From Dryas octopetala (lineage: Eukaryota > Streptophyta > Magnoliopsida > Rosales > Rosaceae), in NCBI GenBank assembly GCA_963921425.1, contig OY992833.1, positions 1,800,501 to 1,864,500 of the forward strand: a stretch of DNA of 64,000 bases, given 5' to 3'. Shown here piece after piece: positions 1-12,373 of the stretch (within the stretch, counting starts at the first letter, position 1; each line of letters opens with the position of its first letter). Under the pieces are notes generated by a model. The model did no database searches, was not told the origin of the DNA, and saw only the letters and a program-made list of their open reading frames with translations. The translations under genes and the position numbers were made by a program.

Positions 1-412
1 GTTACTGAATCGTCTGAGTTGTGTCTGTTTGACTAGTTCCTGAATGATCATATAAATCAAAAATTGGGGTCCGATCACTGAAAGTGAAATTAATCAAGTT
101 TATTAAGTGAATAGATCACCCAATACAAACTTTCAATGTGTCTAATATATTTTTCATAAAACAATAACATATACCTTTTCTTTTCTTATAATACGTACCC
201 ACATTTGAATTTTATATTATATGGGTTATATTATAAAATGCCAGATATATATGGGCCTATTAGTACAAAATGACCCATGCAATGGTTTCACGTACAAGCT
301 AATCCACTTTTTAATGAGGCAAGTGCTGGACACCGAGCCTCGGCGTCTTTTTATTTTATTTTTCAATGAATAGTTTTAATACAACGAACCCTAAAATCGT
401 ATAAAATAATAT
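1..412. other. AT-rich spacer, nothing recognised
   Basis: AT-rich sequence with no open frame of interest and no repeat ends that I can see. Confidence 0.4.
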
Positions 413-800
413 TTATATAAATGAATTTTGTCTTTTTGTTACATATATATGTGAAAAAGGAATAAAATAAGACAAAATACAAAAAGGTTTATTATAAGCA
501 ATTTTATTGTAAAGGTAAGAGTTTGCATCATCAAGAAGAAGATGCTCCAACCAAGGGGGAGGATCATCAACCCATTGAAAAGGTTCATTACAAGACAAAG
601 CAAATATTGCTAGCTCATGCACTACCCTATTGAAAGAAAGGGAAATAAAATAACAAATAACACTGGAAAAAGAACTAAACACACCATTAACTTCTTTCAA
701 AAGGTGATTAGAGGACAAATCTTTTTCAACCTACTGAAGACAGTAAAGAAGTGATTGAGCATCCATTCTAGCATAATCGATTGAAATCAAGCCTTTGTTG
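413..800 (-). mobile_element. LINE RNase H-type fragment
   Basis: The minus-strand translation contains SFNRVVHELAIFAL followed by a W...PPPWLEHLLLDD tail. This is the pattern of the C-terminal RNase H (RVT_3) domain of plant L1-type LINEs, where an R.aN..AH.LA motif is followed by W....P..l..l...D. The fragment is short, has no upstream reverse transcriptase next to it, and ends in AT-rich sequence, so it is probably a decayed LINE tail. A relic of a host RNase H-like gene is the alternative. Confidence 0.45.
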
Positions 801-1485
801 CAAGTTGTTATGATTAAACCACTAGTTGTGATTTAATCCCCTATATATGGATCTTGTTATTTATAGACTTTGGTGAAATCTGGCAAATGAAAAGTAAATA
901 ATGGAGATAAGCAAAATAAAACAAACATCAAAGATTTAAAGTGGTTCAACAATTTGCCTAAGTCCACGGTGAGCACTAGAAAGATTTCACTAACTTGAGA
1001 AAGAATTACAACACTCAAGAACTCTCTCTCCCTATGAATCTTAATCTCTCTCTCACACCCTTTGGCTCATTCTCTTGAAGACAATCTTGCACTCTCTTGA
1101 TCTCACCCTTGGAAAACTCTCACGTATGAAACTCTTGAGAAAACTTCACAATTTCTATGCCTTAAGGATCTATCTATAACTTATAGGCCTTAGGTTACAA
1201 TCCTAAACAGAGTAGGAAACTAAAACCTTCAACTTGCCTAATAAGACTAACTTGCCCAAAAGACAACTTGAATATAAAATCCTAATCTTGGTAGAAGTAA
1301 GAGTCCTAATCCCCTTAGAAGTGGGAAAAAACTAGCCAAAAATTGATCTTGGGCGAGATTTAGAAAGGTAAGATTGTTCCCACCCACGTATGGCTTGCTA
1401 TAGAATCGATTCTCAAAAGTGTAATCAATCCTATAGATACATGGTTTTTTCCAAATTCATGTAGGATCGATCCTACCCTTTATAT
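801..1485. repeat. Probable older LTR-type repeat hosting the copia insertion
   Basis: Reading continues naturally from here across the copia element into about 3844-4020 (ATCGATCC-rich sequence on both sides). The text, with a 'gtggttcaacaatttgcct' and 'gtccacggtgagc' motif and CT-rich stretches, resembles leader/LTR sequence of plant LTR elements. No ends or coding parts were found, so family and limits are uncertain. Confidence 0.3.
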
Positions 1486-1657
1486 TGTACAGAGAAGGTT
1501 TAGGTTTAGGGTTTTCAATATTATTTCTGCTTAATTGAATAAGACCACAAAGTGTGGTTTATATACATGGGTCTATAATTGAAATACAGGAATTAATAAA
1601 TCACCTAATTAATTCTAATAATTACACAATAATCACATGAGTTGACTCACACCAACA
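1486..1657 (-). repeat. 3' LTR of the copia element
   Basis: 172 bp, TG...CA ends, bordered by the TATAT duplication outside and a GA-rich polypurine tract inside. Confidence 0.92.
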
Positions 1658-2989
1658 CTTCCCCTCAAGTTGGTGCCTATATATCGCACATGCCCAACTT
1701 GTCTAGTAAGTCCAAAAACACCCTATTTGCTACGGCCTTGGTCAACACATCTGCAAGCTGATTTTCGGACTTCACAAATGGGAAGTTAATAATCTTAGCT
1801 TCAAGTTTCTCTTTAATGAAATGCCGATCAATCTCAATGTGTTTTGTTCTATCATGCTGCACATGATTATGTGCTATATCAATAGCAGATTTGTTATCAC
1901 AAAACAAGTCCATAGGTTTGGTAGGTAGACACCCTAAATCAGTCAATAAATGTCTCAACCATAAAAGTTTGACTACTCCAAGTGCCATACCTCTGTATTC
2001 GGCCTCTGCACTTGATCTAGATACAACCGATTGCTTCTTACTCCTCCAGGTCACCAAATTTCCTCCTACAAAGGTAAAGTAACCCGAGGTAGACCTTCTA
2101 TCATCTGCTGAACCACCCCAGTCTGCATCAGAAAAACCTTCAACATTCACATGACCATGATTAGCAAACAACAATCCTTTACCAGGTGCAGATTTTAAAT
2201 ACTGCAAAATTCGCTCCACAGCATCCATATGGGGTTTACACGGGGCATGCATAAACTAGCTTACTACACTAACCGCATAAGCAATGTCGGGTCTAGTGTG
2301 AGACAAATATATCAATCTTCCAACAAGTCTCTGATATCGCCCCTTATCTGCAGGTAAGGCTTCCCAAACACTCGAAAAGTCTATGGTTTTGTTCCATAGG
2401 AGTGACAGCTGGCTTACACCCAAGCATACCAGTTTCAGACAACAAGTCTAAAACATATTTCCTTTGAGATAGGAATATGCCATGTTTAGACCGAGCAACT
2501 TCTATCCCAAGAAAGAACTTCAAGTCCCCCAGCTGTTTCATTTCAAACTCTCTAAACAAGTACCTCTGCAAATTAGAAATTTCCTCATAATCATCTCCGG
2601 TCAGAACCATATCATTAACATAAATGATAAGAGCAGTAATCTTCTTCCCCCTTCTCTTTAGGAACAAATAGCACATTATGTAAAGACAAATCAGATGAGA
2701 AGGATACCGTGCCGCCCCCTAGAACAGAAGATGACACACCATTGGCATTAACAATAAATGGTTTAGGACAGACAGATGAAAGATGACTAAAAACATAACG
2801 ATCAGAAGTCATATGATCCGTAGCACCTATATCAATTATCCATGCACCATTACCAGTACAAGCAGAAGTACTCAAAGCAGAGTTAGAGATACCTGACTGG
2901 ACAACAAAGTTGGAGAAACTAACAGAGTTCACCCTGGAATGCAGCATTTTTTTTTTTTCCTTTTTTCCTTCTTGCACAAAGCAACACAA

Positions 2990-3600
2990 AGCAGATCACA
3001 ACTTATCATCGCCCGCACGCAAAGCAGATCACAGCTGCTGCAGGGAGACTGGTCACCGTGCACAGGCGGCCGGAGATGCACACAAGCAGACGGAGGCGCC
3101 CGGGTCAGTGTGCACGTTCAGTCGGAGACACGCACCGGCAGCGGACGGTGTGGAAATGCAGACGGTGCAGAGAGAGAAGACGGTGCAGTGGGTCAGCACA
3201 CAAGGCGGAGGCGCGGCGTCTCTCGGTGCAGTGGGTCAGTGCACAAGGCGGAGGCGCGGTGTCTCTTGGTGCAGTGGGTCGACGCACAAGGGATCGGTTG
3301 GCACACAGAGAAAGCAGACGGCGTCAGCGTCGGCGTCGGCGTCGGCGTCGCTGTGGTGGGTCGATGTCGCTGAGCAGCAGAGGAGCGGCGTCGGGGTCAC
3401 TGGTAGACGAGCAGTAGTTGCCGGCGCACAAGGAAGGTGGAGGCGGAGGTGCTGCGCACGGTCAGCGCAAATGGTGTTGCGCACAGGCTGGCGGCGTCGA
3501 TGATGGCAAGGGGGGTGTGTCGCCGAGTGACGGTGACTGTGTGCAGCGAGCGGCGGTGGCGAGTTCGCAGCGAAAAGAAACGCAAACAATTAGGTGTGGA
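2990..3600 (-). repeat. GC-rich leader with internal repeats, inside the copia element
   Basis: This block is strikingly GC-rich compared with everything around it. It contains a roughly 50-bp imperfect tandem repeat built on 'gtgcagtgggtc' and 'cacaaggcggaggcgcg' (about 3183-3290) and a short GGCGTC run near 3325-3350. It lies between the primer-binding site and the protease-like part, so it is the element's leader or sequence the element has picked up. Long overlapping open frames here on both strands are a side effect of the base composition. Confidence 0.6.
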
Positions 3601-3666
3601 GTAATAGAATTTTTCTGGAAAAATTCTTCAAAAACCAGTAGGATAGAGAACCATGCTCTGATACCA

Positions 3667-3838
3667 TGTACAGAGAAGGTTTAGGTTTAGGGTTTTCAAT
3701 ATTATTTCTGCTTAATTGAATAAGACCACAAAGTGTGGTTTATATACATGGGCCTATAACTAAAATACATGAATTAATAAATCACCTAATTAATTCTAAT
3801 AACTACATAATAATTACATGGGTTGACTCACACCAACA
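3667..3838 (-). repeat. 5' LTR of the copia element
   Basis: 172 bp, about 95 percent identical to the repeat at 1486-1657. It is followed on its minus strand by the primer-binding site TGGTATCAGAGC. Confidence 0.92.
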
Positions 3839-4020
3839 TATATAATCGATCCTTTAGCCTTCTTGACCCTCTTCTTTGCCCAAATAACCTCTGAACTTCA
3901 TGCCAAACCTCCACAAACACTTTCATGGACCCAAGATAACTTCAAAGGCGAGCTAAAACACAATACGTACAAGTTAACAGCCCACATATAACATCTCTTT
4001 GAATGAAACTCAAACAAATA

Positions 4021-5250
4021 AACTGAACTTAATAAAGAAAAAAAAACTTTAATAAAAAGTATGAATAGTTACGATTCTACCATATATGTCTTTTTCATTC
4101 TGTCAAAAATTGATTTTACGATATAGACACTTATGATCTCCCCCGCTATGCCCTACGCTAATGATTTCTCTGGCATTATGACCTTTACTACAAGTCTACA
4201 ACGATGATGTCTATAGATCAAATTATTTCGTGGATTGGATTTCATGTACTTTATTGTCTACAGCTCCATTGAGTGTACTAAGAGTAGAAAATTTATATGA
4301 ATTTTTTTTTTAAGAGATGAAATAGAATAACTTGGTTATAATGATTATACGTTTGTAACGGTCAAACTAATTTAATTAGAAAAGGAAAAAGACAACTTCA
4401 TATATTTTTTTTTTTATAGAAAATTATGATTAAATACTAAATAGTAATAGTTTTTAAACAAAACAGTAAGACACTAATTTTTTTAGTTTAGGTACTAACC
4501 TAGAGTAAGAAATTTTGGATTAGGTCACAAATCAGTTTGCTATACAGTTGTGACTATCAAACAGTCTTAGTTGTGACTATTTCAAATTCATAAAAATTCA
4601 AAATTTATAAGGGTTTAAGGATTTAATGCTTTTGATTTAGACTTGGGGGATGAAGTCCTATAACCCAGAGACTAAGCATTAAGTTTAAGTCTTGCAAAAT
4701 ATTGAAAAAACAACAAATCAATAAAAAAGCTGTTCGATAGTCACAGTTTGATATAACCATAGTTTTTAAAGTTGGTATATAAACTGAAATTTAGTATCTA
4801 AAGTGAAATGACATAAACATTTTGGTAGTTAAAATGAAAAAACATTGCAATTTGGTACCTAAAGTCAACGGACATTTTTTTTTTATCAAACAAATCCGCA
4901 TATTCATTTATCTAAATTAAAATTAAAACAAATTCTTAAAAATGCCCCTCTTAAAGGTTAAGAAATAAATCTCAATGTATATGGGAAGTAATCTCAATAT
5001 AATGTATCTAGGTTAACAAATATAGCCCATTCTTCCATGAAATTTAATCAAATGAAGCCTCAAATTGACTCCACATTTTCTTGCAGGAAAAAAAAAAAAT
5101 CTTCGGTTTAAAATTAACTGTCAACCATAACGTTTTAGAATTTAAAATTAATTTTTTTGGAAGTAATTTAAAATTAAACATTTAAAGTTGTATCAAGTAT
5201 CAACACAGAAAATATCAACAAATACAGTAACAACACAGGAAATATAAAAA
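4021..5250. other. AT-rich spacer upstream of the phosphatase gene
   Basis: No coding potential. Around 4760-4870 there is text of the 'ttggta.ctaaa.tgaaa' kind that often forms the ends of plant MULE-type elements, but I could not find a matching second end. Confidence 0.35.
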
Positions 5251-5251
5251 A

Positions 5252-5266
5252 ATATTATATATATAT
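5252..5266 (+). promoter_or_regulatory. Candidate TATA box of the PAP gene
   Basis: A TATTATATATATATG stretch lies about 135 bp upstream of the ATG at 5401, followed by a C/T-rich leader. Position and composition fit a plant core promoter. The surrounding DNA is AT-rich, so this is only a candidate. I did not see a clear P1BS phosphate-response element (GNATATNC) nearby. Confidence 0.4.
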
Positions 5267-5400
5267 GTGTGACCCCAAACAATTTTATCCTCCAATTCTC
5301 CAAATTGGCCTCTTTTCTACTTTTTCTTTCTGTTTTAAGTCCTTTGTCCCTTCCTCACTCTTTTATATATTTTGTGGCTTTCTATTTTTACAACAAATAA

Positions 5401-8400
5401 ATGGGTTTGTTCCCATTCACATTCTCAACAGTTGCACTCTTGGTTCTGCTGTTCACTCTGAGCTTCACACTTGTTCATGGAGGAATCCCAACTACCCTTG
5501 AAGGACCCTTCAAGCCTGTCACTGTCCCTCTTGACAAGAGCTTCCGAGGCAATGCTGTTGACTTGCCTGACACTGACCCTCGAGTTCAGAGAATCGTCAA
5601 AGGTTTCGAGCCTGAACAAATCTCTGTCTCTCTCTCTGCAACCCATGACTCTGTTTGGATATCTTGGATCACAGGTCTGAGGTCTCTAAGTCTCTTTCTC
5701 ATTACAAACCTTTAGTGCTTGGACTTTCTATGGCTTTTCTTTTGAAACTTTTGTCTATGAAACTTTCCAGGTTTTTATTTAGAAAATAAAAAATGACTTT
5801 TTATATTTACTTGTCACGTGCAAGATATCTTTGAAATACTAAAATTATTTTGGCAAGAAGATAGATCTTTTTCATTTGTGGTCAAGAAGATAGATCTTTT
5901 TAAGTTTTTAACTGTTTTTTTTTTTTTTTTTTTTTGAGAAATAGATCTTTTTAACTGTTAGATATTTGATTGTACTAAAACCAAGAATTGAGTTATCATA
6001 ATTACTGTTACAATCCAATTTTATGGATGGGAATGTTACAATAATAGCAAGAGTAATCTTCTAGCACCGAATCTAATTCATTATTCCCAACTTTTGATAT
6101 CAACTGATGTGGTACATTTACATGTTTTAAATAAATGTTACTTTTTGGGACTTTTCTTTATAATATGAGCAAATGGAGTACTAGAGGCACTAAAAGTGTT
6201 TTTCCAAATTTTAATTACCAAGTGATGTGGCAGATTGTGTGTCAATATGTTACTTGTTAAAAATATAGAGAGAATATTGAGTACATAGTTGCATGAAGAT
6301 TGAAGACTCTCTCTCTGGGTACAAGGTTCCAGCGCATTACTTGATACTTGATTGAATTTGCAGGGGAGTTTCAAATTGGCGACGACATAAAACCATTGGA
6401 TCCGGAAACAGTTCCAAGTGTTGTTGTATATGGAAGGTATGGATCTCCTATGGCTAACCAATCAACGGGGTATTCCCTTGTTTACAATCAGCTTTATCAG
6501 TTTGAAGGCCTCCAAAACTACACTTCTGGAATTATACACCATGTTCTTCTCACAGGTATGATTCAGTGATAATTTGTATCCTAATACATGCCATTAGCTT
6601 TATGAGCTGCTCATTGACATTTAATCAGCAACAAGAGTATCCTCTATTGCTTAGTCACTTTACATTAAAAAGTAACCATTACCTATTTCACTACTTTATA
6701 TAATATAAGAAGAGGAAAGAAGAGGTCATTTAGTGTGGGATATTCTAATGTATGACACACTTGCAGTGTTTTTTATCCTTTTGCATTAATCTCCAGGACC
6801 AGATATTATTATCTAGTAAAATTGTATGTGGGATATTTGTAATTCTATCCTTTATCTAACAATATAATTCTTTTTCTCAATTCCTGCAATTTATTTGCTT
6901 TCACACATTTATGAGTTGATGACTACTTTTAACCTGATTTCTATTTTTTGAAACTGAAAGTTAAGAAAATTAAATTCAAATAGCAATCTTAGTTGATTCT
7001 TTTAGACCGAACCATAAAAACCAAAAGTTCTTATGAAATCAAATGACATTATCATATGTTTTGCTCCCATTCTATGTGCCTGCCTCTATGTGTATGTGTA
7101 TGTACAAGCATTCTTGTTTGAATTTCCATGTGTTTTCTTGGACTCACCAAATTATGATTTTGTTTGTAAGTCTCTCATTTCTAAAGTCTTTCTGCAGGAT
7201 TGTTACCCAACACCCTATATCAGTATCAATGTGGAGATCCTTCTATTCCAGCAATCAGTAAAGTATCTTATTTCAGGACCATGCCAGTATCTGGGCCCAA
7301 GAGTTACCCCAGAAGAATAGCTGTGGTGGGGGACCTGGGTCTTACATACAATACTACATCAACAGTTGATCACTTGTTGGGTAACGAACCTGATCTTCTT
7401 TTATTGGTTGGGGATGTTAGTTATGCTAACTTGTATCGCACAAATGGAACTGGGTCTGATTGCTACTCTTGCTCATTTCCACAAACTCCCATTCACGAAA
7501 CTTATCAGCCTCGTTGGGATTACTGGGGAAGGTGAAATTTAACTTCTCTCTACTAAATTTTGTCAGGAAGCACCTAATCAGTTTTTGTAGAACTTGACCT
7601 GAAAGCAAAATCATTGTATGTTTGTTTTCAGGTATATGCAGCCTCTAGTGTCCAAAGTTCCAATAATGGTGGTAGAAGGGAATCATGATATTGAACAACA
7701 GGCTGGAAATCAAACATTTGCTGCTTACAGTTCTCGATTTGCATTCCCCTCGAATGAGAGTGGATCATCATCCACATTATTCTATTCTTTTAATGCAGGA
7801 GGGATACACTTTATAATGCTTGGTGCCTACACTCCCTATGACAAATCAGGTTAGTTCTCCTATTGACACTGCTATTTCATCTCTTTACCTAGCGTAATTC
7901 TTTTAGCTTCTGCTAGTCATAGTTACAACTTAGGCAGCACAAATGAGAATCCTAATTTTTCTCTTACAGCGGACCAGTACAAGTGGTTAAAGAAAGACCT
8001 GTGTAAGGTTGACAGAAGTGTGACTCCCTGGTTGGTAGCTGCATGGCACCCACCATGGTACAGCACCTACACGGCGCATTACAGAGAAGCAGAGTGTATG
8101 AGAATAGAGATGGAAGACATACTTTATAAGTATGGTGTTGACATCATCTACAATGGACATGTAAGTGTAGTATGTATGGTAATGTGGATTCTATGACGAA
8201 TATATTTCTACATCTTATCTCCTCTGTGCAAGCATAGCAGGTTGTTCAAGGCCGATAAGAGTCTTCCTTAGCCTTCTAGTATGCAGCCCTTCACATTAGT
8301 TAAAATCTTTTATTCTAGGATTTCATTATTTAGGTTTTAACAAGAAAATATTTTTATCAAGTCCCCAAAATCATAAATCAAATACAACATTCATAGCAGT

Positions 8401-9885
8401 ATACCTTTCGAGTGCAGTCCTTCAAACTTCACAGATTCAATTTTCTCCATGTAAAATCATTTCAGAAGGACCTTTCATTTCGCAATTGTCTTAGAACTTC
8501 CTCATATCTGCTCATACATTTCCCCAATCTTAATCTTGAGATGAATCTCAAGGAAAGTTTCTGAACATGGGTGTGAATATGATAATCATTTAGAATAACA
8601 AAATGTTGAACCTTAAAACTGCTAGGTGAACATATAGTTAACCAAATTACTATATACGACAGCTTCTTTTAGAGGTGGTGTGATACCCTGAAGTTGTTTT
8701 AATTGTTTTTGCTTAGCTTTTCCTTTTCTGCAGTAGTGGTGAACTTAACAAAGTTGAGTTTGAGTTCTTTGTCCATAGTAACAAAATATCTTTCATATTT
8801 CTATGAATTGCATGTTTCCTATATCTTAAACCAATGTCCTTCCTTAATCACACAAACTTTAAAAAAGGAAAAAAAAAAAAAAAACTCATAGGCATGTACG
8901 GCTTGGTGCTAATTATCACAAAATGCTTCATACTGTACACAGAATAGGTGTAGTCGAGGGTATCTTATCATAGTTTGTCAGATGTTGGCGGAAAGCCTAG
9001 CATTTATTTGTACATATCAAGAAAATTGTAAATTTGAGAGTTGTGACGGTTTGGAAAACATTCAACAGGTTCACGCCTATGAGAGGTCAAATCGAGTGTA
9101 TAACTACACTTTGGATCCCTGTGGTCCTGTTTATATCACAGTTGGTGATGGTGGTAACCGGGAGGAGATGGCAATTTCACATGCTGATGAACCTGGCAAC
9201 TGCCCTGACCCATCTACAACACCGGATGAGTATGTGGGTGGCTTCTGTGCATTTAATTTCACATCAGGCCCGGCAGCAGGAAAGTTTTGTTGGGAGCAGC
9301 AGCCTGAATATAGTGCATATAGAGAAAGTAGCTTTGGCCATGGGATTCTGGAGGTACTTCCCTTTTCTCCTTTCTACGGAAACACAAACTTCGAGGGTAC
9401 AGATGATTTCTTATGCTATAGTTATAGAAATTTTGATATAAATGATTTGCAGGTGTGTTTCTTTCACAATTTCCTTCAGTTTTTAGTATTATGAGCATTC
9501 ATGTTCACATATATGGAAACATTCCAGATCAACTTAGAAGATAGAAGATGTGATGCATAGCCAGTGAAGTTTATTTTCAAGTGTTTCTGCCTAAAGTTTG
9601 GGCTGGTGACTTCATTAGCTAAGGCCTTGATCGTAGAATGAAAATACTTGAATCCTACTGAAAACAGATTTTTATTTGTCTATAAATAAATCCAACCAAC
9701 ATGGTTTGCATAAAATCACACTGATTACAAGCTAAGCAGCAATTTTATGTGGCTTGCAGGTGAAAAACGAGACTCATGCTTTATGGACTTGGCACAGAAA
9801 TGAGGACTTGTACAGATTAGCTGGAGATCAAATTTACATTGTAAGGCAGCCTGATAAGTGTCCAGTTAGAGCCAAAGGTACATAA
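5401..9885 (+). CDS. PAP15: Purple acid phosphatase (PAP15-like, phytase-type), seven exons
   Basis: Coding exons are 5401-5674, 6364-6555, 7198-7531, 7632-7849, 7970-8160, 9069-9353 and 9760-9885. All introns are GT-AG and the sum is 1620 nt, or 539 residues plus stop. A signal peptide covers about residues 1-28, so the enzyme is probably secreted or vacuolar. The dinuclear metal centre is complete: GDLG (D201), GDVSYANLY (D228, Y231), EGNHD (N284), AWHPPW (H366) and GHVH (H403, H405), the last motif split over exons 5 and 6. Several N-glycosylation sequons (NYTS, NTTS, NGTG, NQTF, NETH) fit a secreted glycoprotein. Known purple acid phosphatases hydrolyse phosphate monoesters. The closest remembered relative, Arabidopsis PAP15 (532 aa), acts on phytate, and whole-length similarity including the exon 1 GPF.PVTVPLD motif supports orthology. 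No break is visible. Substrate preference is inferred from family. Confidence 0.95.
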
Positions 9886-11896
9886 ATAATGGAGAGCAAT
9901 AAAAGAAGGACATTATTGGGTAAACAGTACCAGCTTGACCACAATAGTGAACTCTAACAATATTATACCCAACAGATGTGGATTGATTCATCTACACATT
10001 TTTTGTCTGTGTCTAGAATTTTTCAACAAATTGCTTCATCTACACATCTCCAGTTGTGAGCCCTATAGTCTTTTTACTTGTTGATGTCAGGAGTGAATTA
10101 TCTTCACATGACTGTGAGCATGCATGATACATCATTCTGTAATGTTGGAGAACTATTCTAATGAAACTGCCACATTTTAAACTTGTTCTCCATTTGTATG
10201 TGGTCTAAATACCAGTTTCATATCAAAGTCAGGCCCAAGAAAAAATAAACTAAGTAAACATATACAAGAGTAAAAAAAAACAAAGTAAACATATACAAGA
10301 GTGGACCAATACGTTCAAATGGTATAGTACTGTACATTATAATATTTAATTTTGGCAAGGATTGGAAGATAATTCACGTATACATGCCATTTATTTTAGA
10401 TATTTTTCAAGCATGCATTTAGAAAATATTTCCTCGTTTTTGGCTACATTGGAAGGGTGAAACTCTTAACTTATCCTAATCTTAACACCTTCTCCACCAG
10501 TCCACCTTCCCTCACAATTAGCTTATGTTAATCCCAAGACTTATAAATATTCTTCTCCTTCCTACCAGAATATTATCTTCTCAACTGTGCCTAACTTCTT
10601 TTATTTTCTTTTTATGGACGGCCTAATTTTCATATCCGCCGCGCGTTGATGAAATTTTTGCTACAAATGTGCATGACAAACATGAGATTTTAATAGAGTT
10701 TTTTGTGCAAGTTCCTCAATTAGACTTTAGTAATATTTATTTTTTATATTAATAAATTTCACATAGAATTTTGATCATCTAATAAAATGAGAGATTTTAA
10801 ATGTTCAAGAAAAAAGTGCTATTTTGAAAGATATACTGCAGCCGGTGGGGAAGGAACTGCATTATGTGGGATATGTCCTGAGATTCGTAGGGTATGGCTC
10901 AGTAGATAATTCCTTGTTTCTTTGGCGCGCGTTTCGACAAGGGCTGAGTATATGTTAGTCTTAATATGAGAATATTGTTTTATTAAAAACTATATGAAGT
11001 AAGAAAATTATATCTTAGTCCAAGGTGAGGATATATAATTAATTAAACTTATGGGTGTAAATTTTATTTGACAAGATTAGCAAATCAGGTAATAGCTCTG
11101 AGGTGAATGTGGATGGATATGGAGAGATGGGTAGGAGAGAGTGCAAGGATGTAGGTATTTAATTTCTTTTGTTTGGTTTGAGGGAGAAAGGACATGAGAG
11201 GAAAAGTGGAGGGTGAGGGAAATTTATCCTTCCAACTGGATAGATTGGAGAGGGAAATTGAAGAGAATTTTTGTAAGTTACTTTTCTCTAACATTCTTCA
11301 TCTCTACATGCTTTCTAGTAATTCTCTCTAACATTTTTTTCTTGATCAGGGATGGACAATGCCCTGAATATACTGGGGACTGGGGAGGATCAAGCTATTT
11401 GTGCTGTTGGCCTTGCTAAATCTAAACCTTTGTGTTTTTGTTGAAGCTATTCAATATCTTTTCATTTCATCATCACCTGTTGAGGTATCATTTATTTATT
11501 TATTTTAAATAAGAAATATTAACTGTAGTGAGTTCAGAGTCGAACAGCTTTGGATTAGTTTCATTCATTCCATGTTAGCATTTTCCACCAAAATCAAGTA
11601 GGAAAGAAGCTGACGTGGAAGCCAGTTGGATGAGTGTCAGTATGGGTCATGTCCAAAGACAAGGAAAAGACTAAAATACCCCTCCATATAGTGCCACGTC
11701 AGCTCTTTTAACAGATTATTGGATGGAGTTAAAGGAATAGGGGTTTTCGCAATAATGTTGTGAAATTCGGGTGGCAAAGTGAGAGAATTTAAGTTTCAGG
11801 TAGTAAAGTGAAAAAAATTGTATTTTACAGGGGGCATTAATGCGAAAAATTAAGCCTATATAAAATGGAATGCGCAAAATAAGATAATAAAAAATT
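9886..11896. other. Downstream spacer of the PAP gene
   Basis: The first few hundred bases should hold the 3' UTR of the phosphatase. The rest is AT-rich without recognisable genes. A stretch at about 11660-11850 (gccacgtcagc and a later 'gggggcattaatgcg') has the look of the end of a MULE-type element and resembles, in reverse, the text at about 63735-63900. No complete element could be bounded. Confidence 0.35.
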
Positions 11897-12255
11897 CTCT
11901 AGAGCTAACCAGTTAGTAAAAGAATAAGGTGCTAACTACCCTTTTGGAATTACTACACAATGTAAACTCATGATCAACCGTTCATAATTTAGGTCTCTAA
12001 TAAAAAATCAACCAAATCAGAAATCACTTAGCCATTTTATTATCATCAATATCATTTCATGTTTTATTGAAAAACTTGTGTTGGTTCATTTACATGAGCA
12101 CAATTAGCTTACTAATAGTTGATTTTTTGAAAGGATAATATTTGAATGTGAACATAAAAAATAAACGGTTTGCATCATGAGATAACATTGTTTAGTGGGC
12201 TCAAAATTAAAGATGGTTAGTGTCGTATTATCTTACTAACTGGTTAGCTCTAGAG
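11897..12255. mobile_element. MITE with CTCTAGAGCTAACC terminal inverted repeats
   Basis: The 359-bp element starts CTCTAGAGCTAACCAGTTAG and ends with its exact inverse CTAACTGGTTAGCTCTAGAG. It has no coding capacity. A related composite copy lies at 23282-23897. No clear target duplication was found, so superfamily is open. Confidence 0.8.
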
Positions 12256-12373
12256 CGTTCCTCATAAGATAATAACTCTAAGTAGAAAAACGCCTTGTTG
12301 CTTTAATCTAAAACGATTGCTTATAGGGTGTTTCTTCTATTCTAATGTTTTTTTTTTTTTTTTTTTGTACAAT

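Larger units (their letters stand above)
1486..3838 (-). mobile_element. Ty1/copia LTR element, internally reduced fossil
   Basis: Two 172-bp direct repeats at 1486-1657 and 3667-3838 begin and end TG...CA on the minus strand and are flanked by the 5-bp duplication TATAT (1481-1485 and 3839-3843). Next to the upstream LTR lies a primer-binding site TGGTATCAGAGC, complementary to initiator Met-tRNA (3655-3666). Next to the downstream LTR is a purine tract. Between them are partial copia regions in the usual order: protease-like (motif WIIDIGATDHM), reverse transcriptase-like, and RNase H (motif KHIEIDRHFIKEKLE). Most of gag and integrase is absent. The element is broken and non-autonomous. The LTRs differ at about 8 of 172 sites (roughly 5 percent), suggesting an insertion a few million years old. 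Confidence 0.9.

Noticed and set aside
2910-3684. Several overlapping open frames of 60-197 codons on both strands
   Set aside because: They lie in the GC-rich leader of the copia element, overlap on both strands, give low-complexity Arg/Ala/Gly-rich or His/Pro-rich text and match no family I know.
3672-3690. Telomere-like GGTTTAGGTTTAGGG
   Set aside because: Only two to three units, present identically in both LTRs of the copia element (also at about 1498), so it is LTR sequence and not an interstitial telomere.
11213-11419. Short frame ending DGQCPEYTGDWGGSSYLCC
   Set aside because: Only 68 codons, no family recognised, no matching neighbour, and not part of the phosphatase, whose stop codon lies at 9883-9885.
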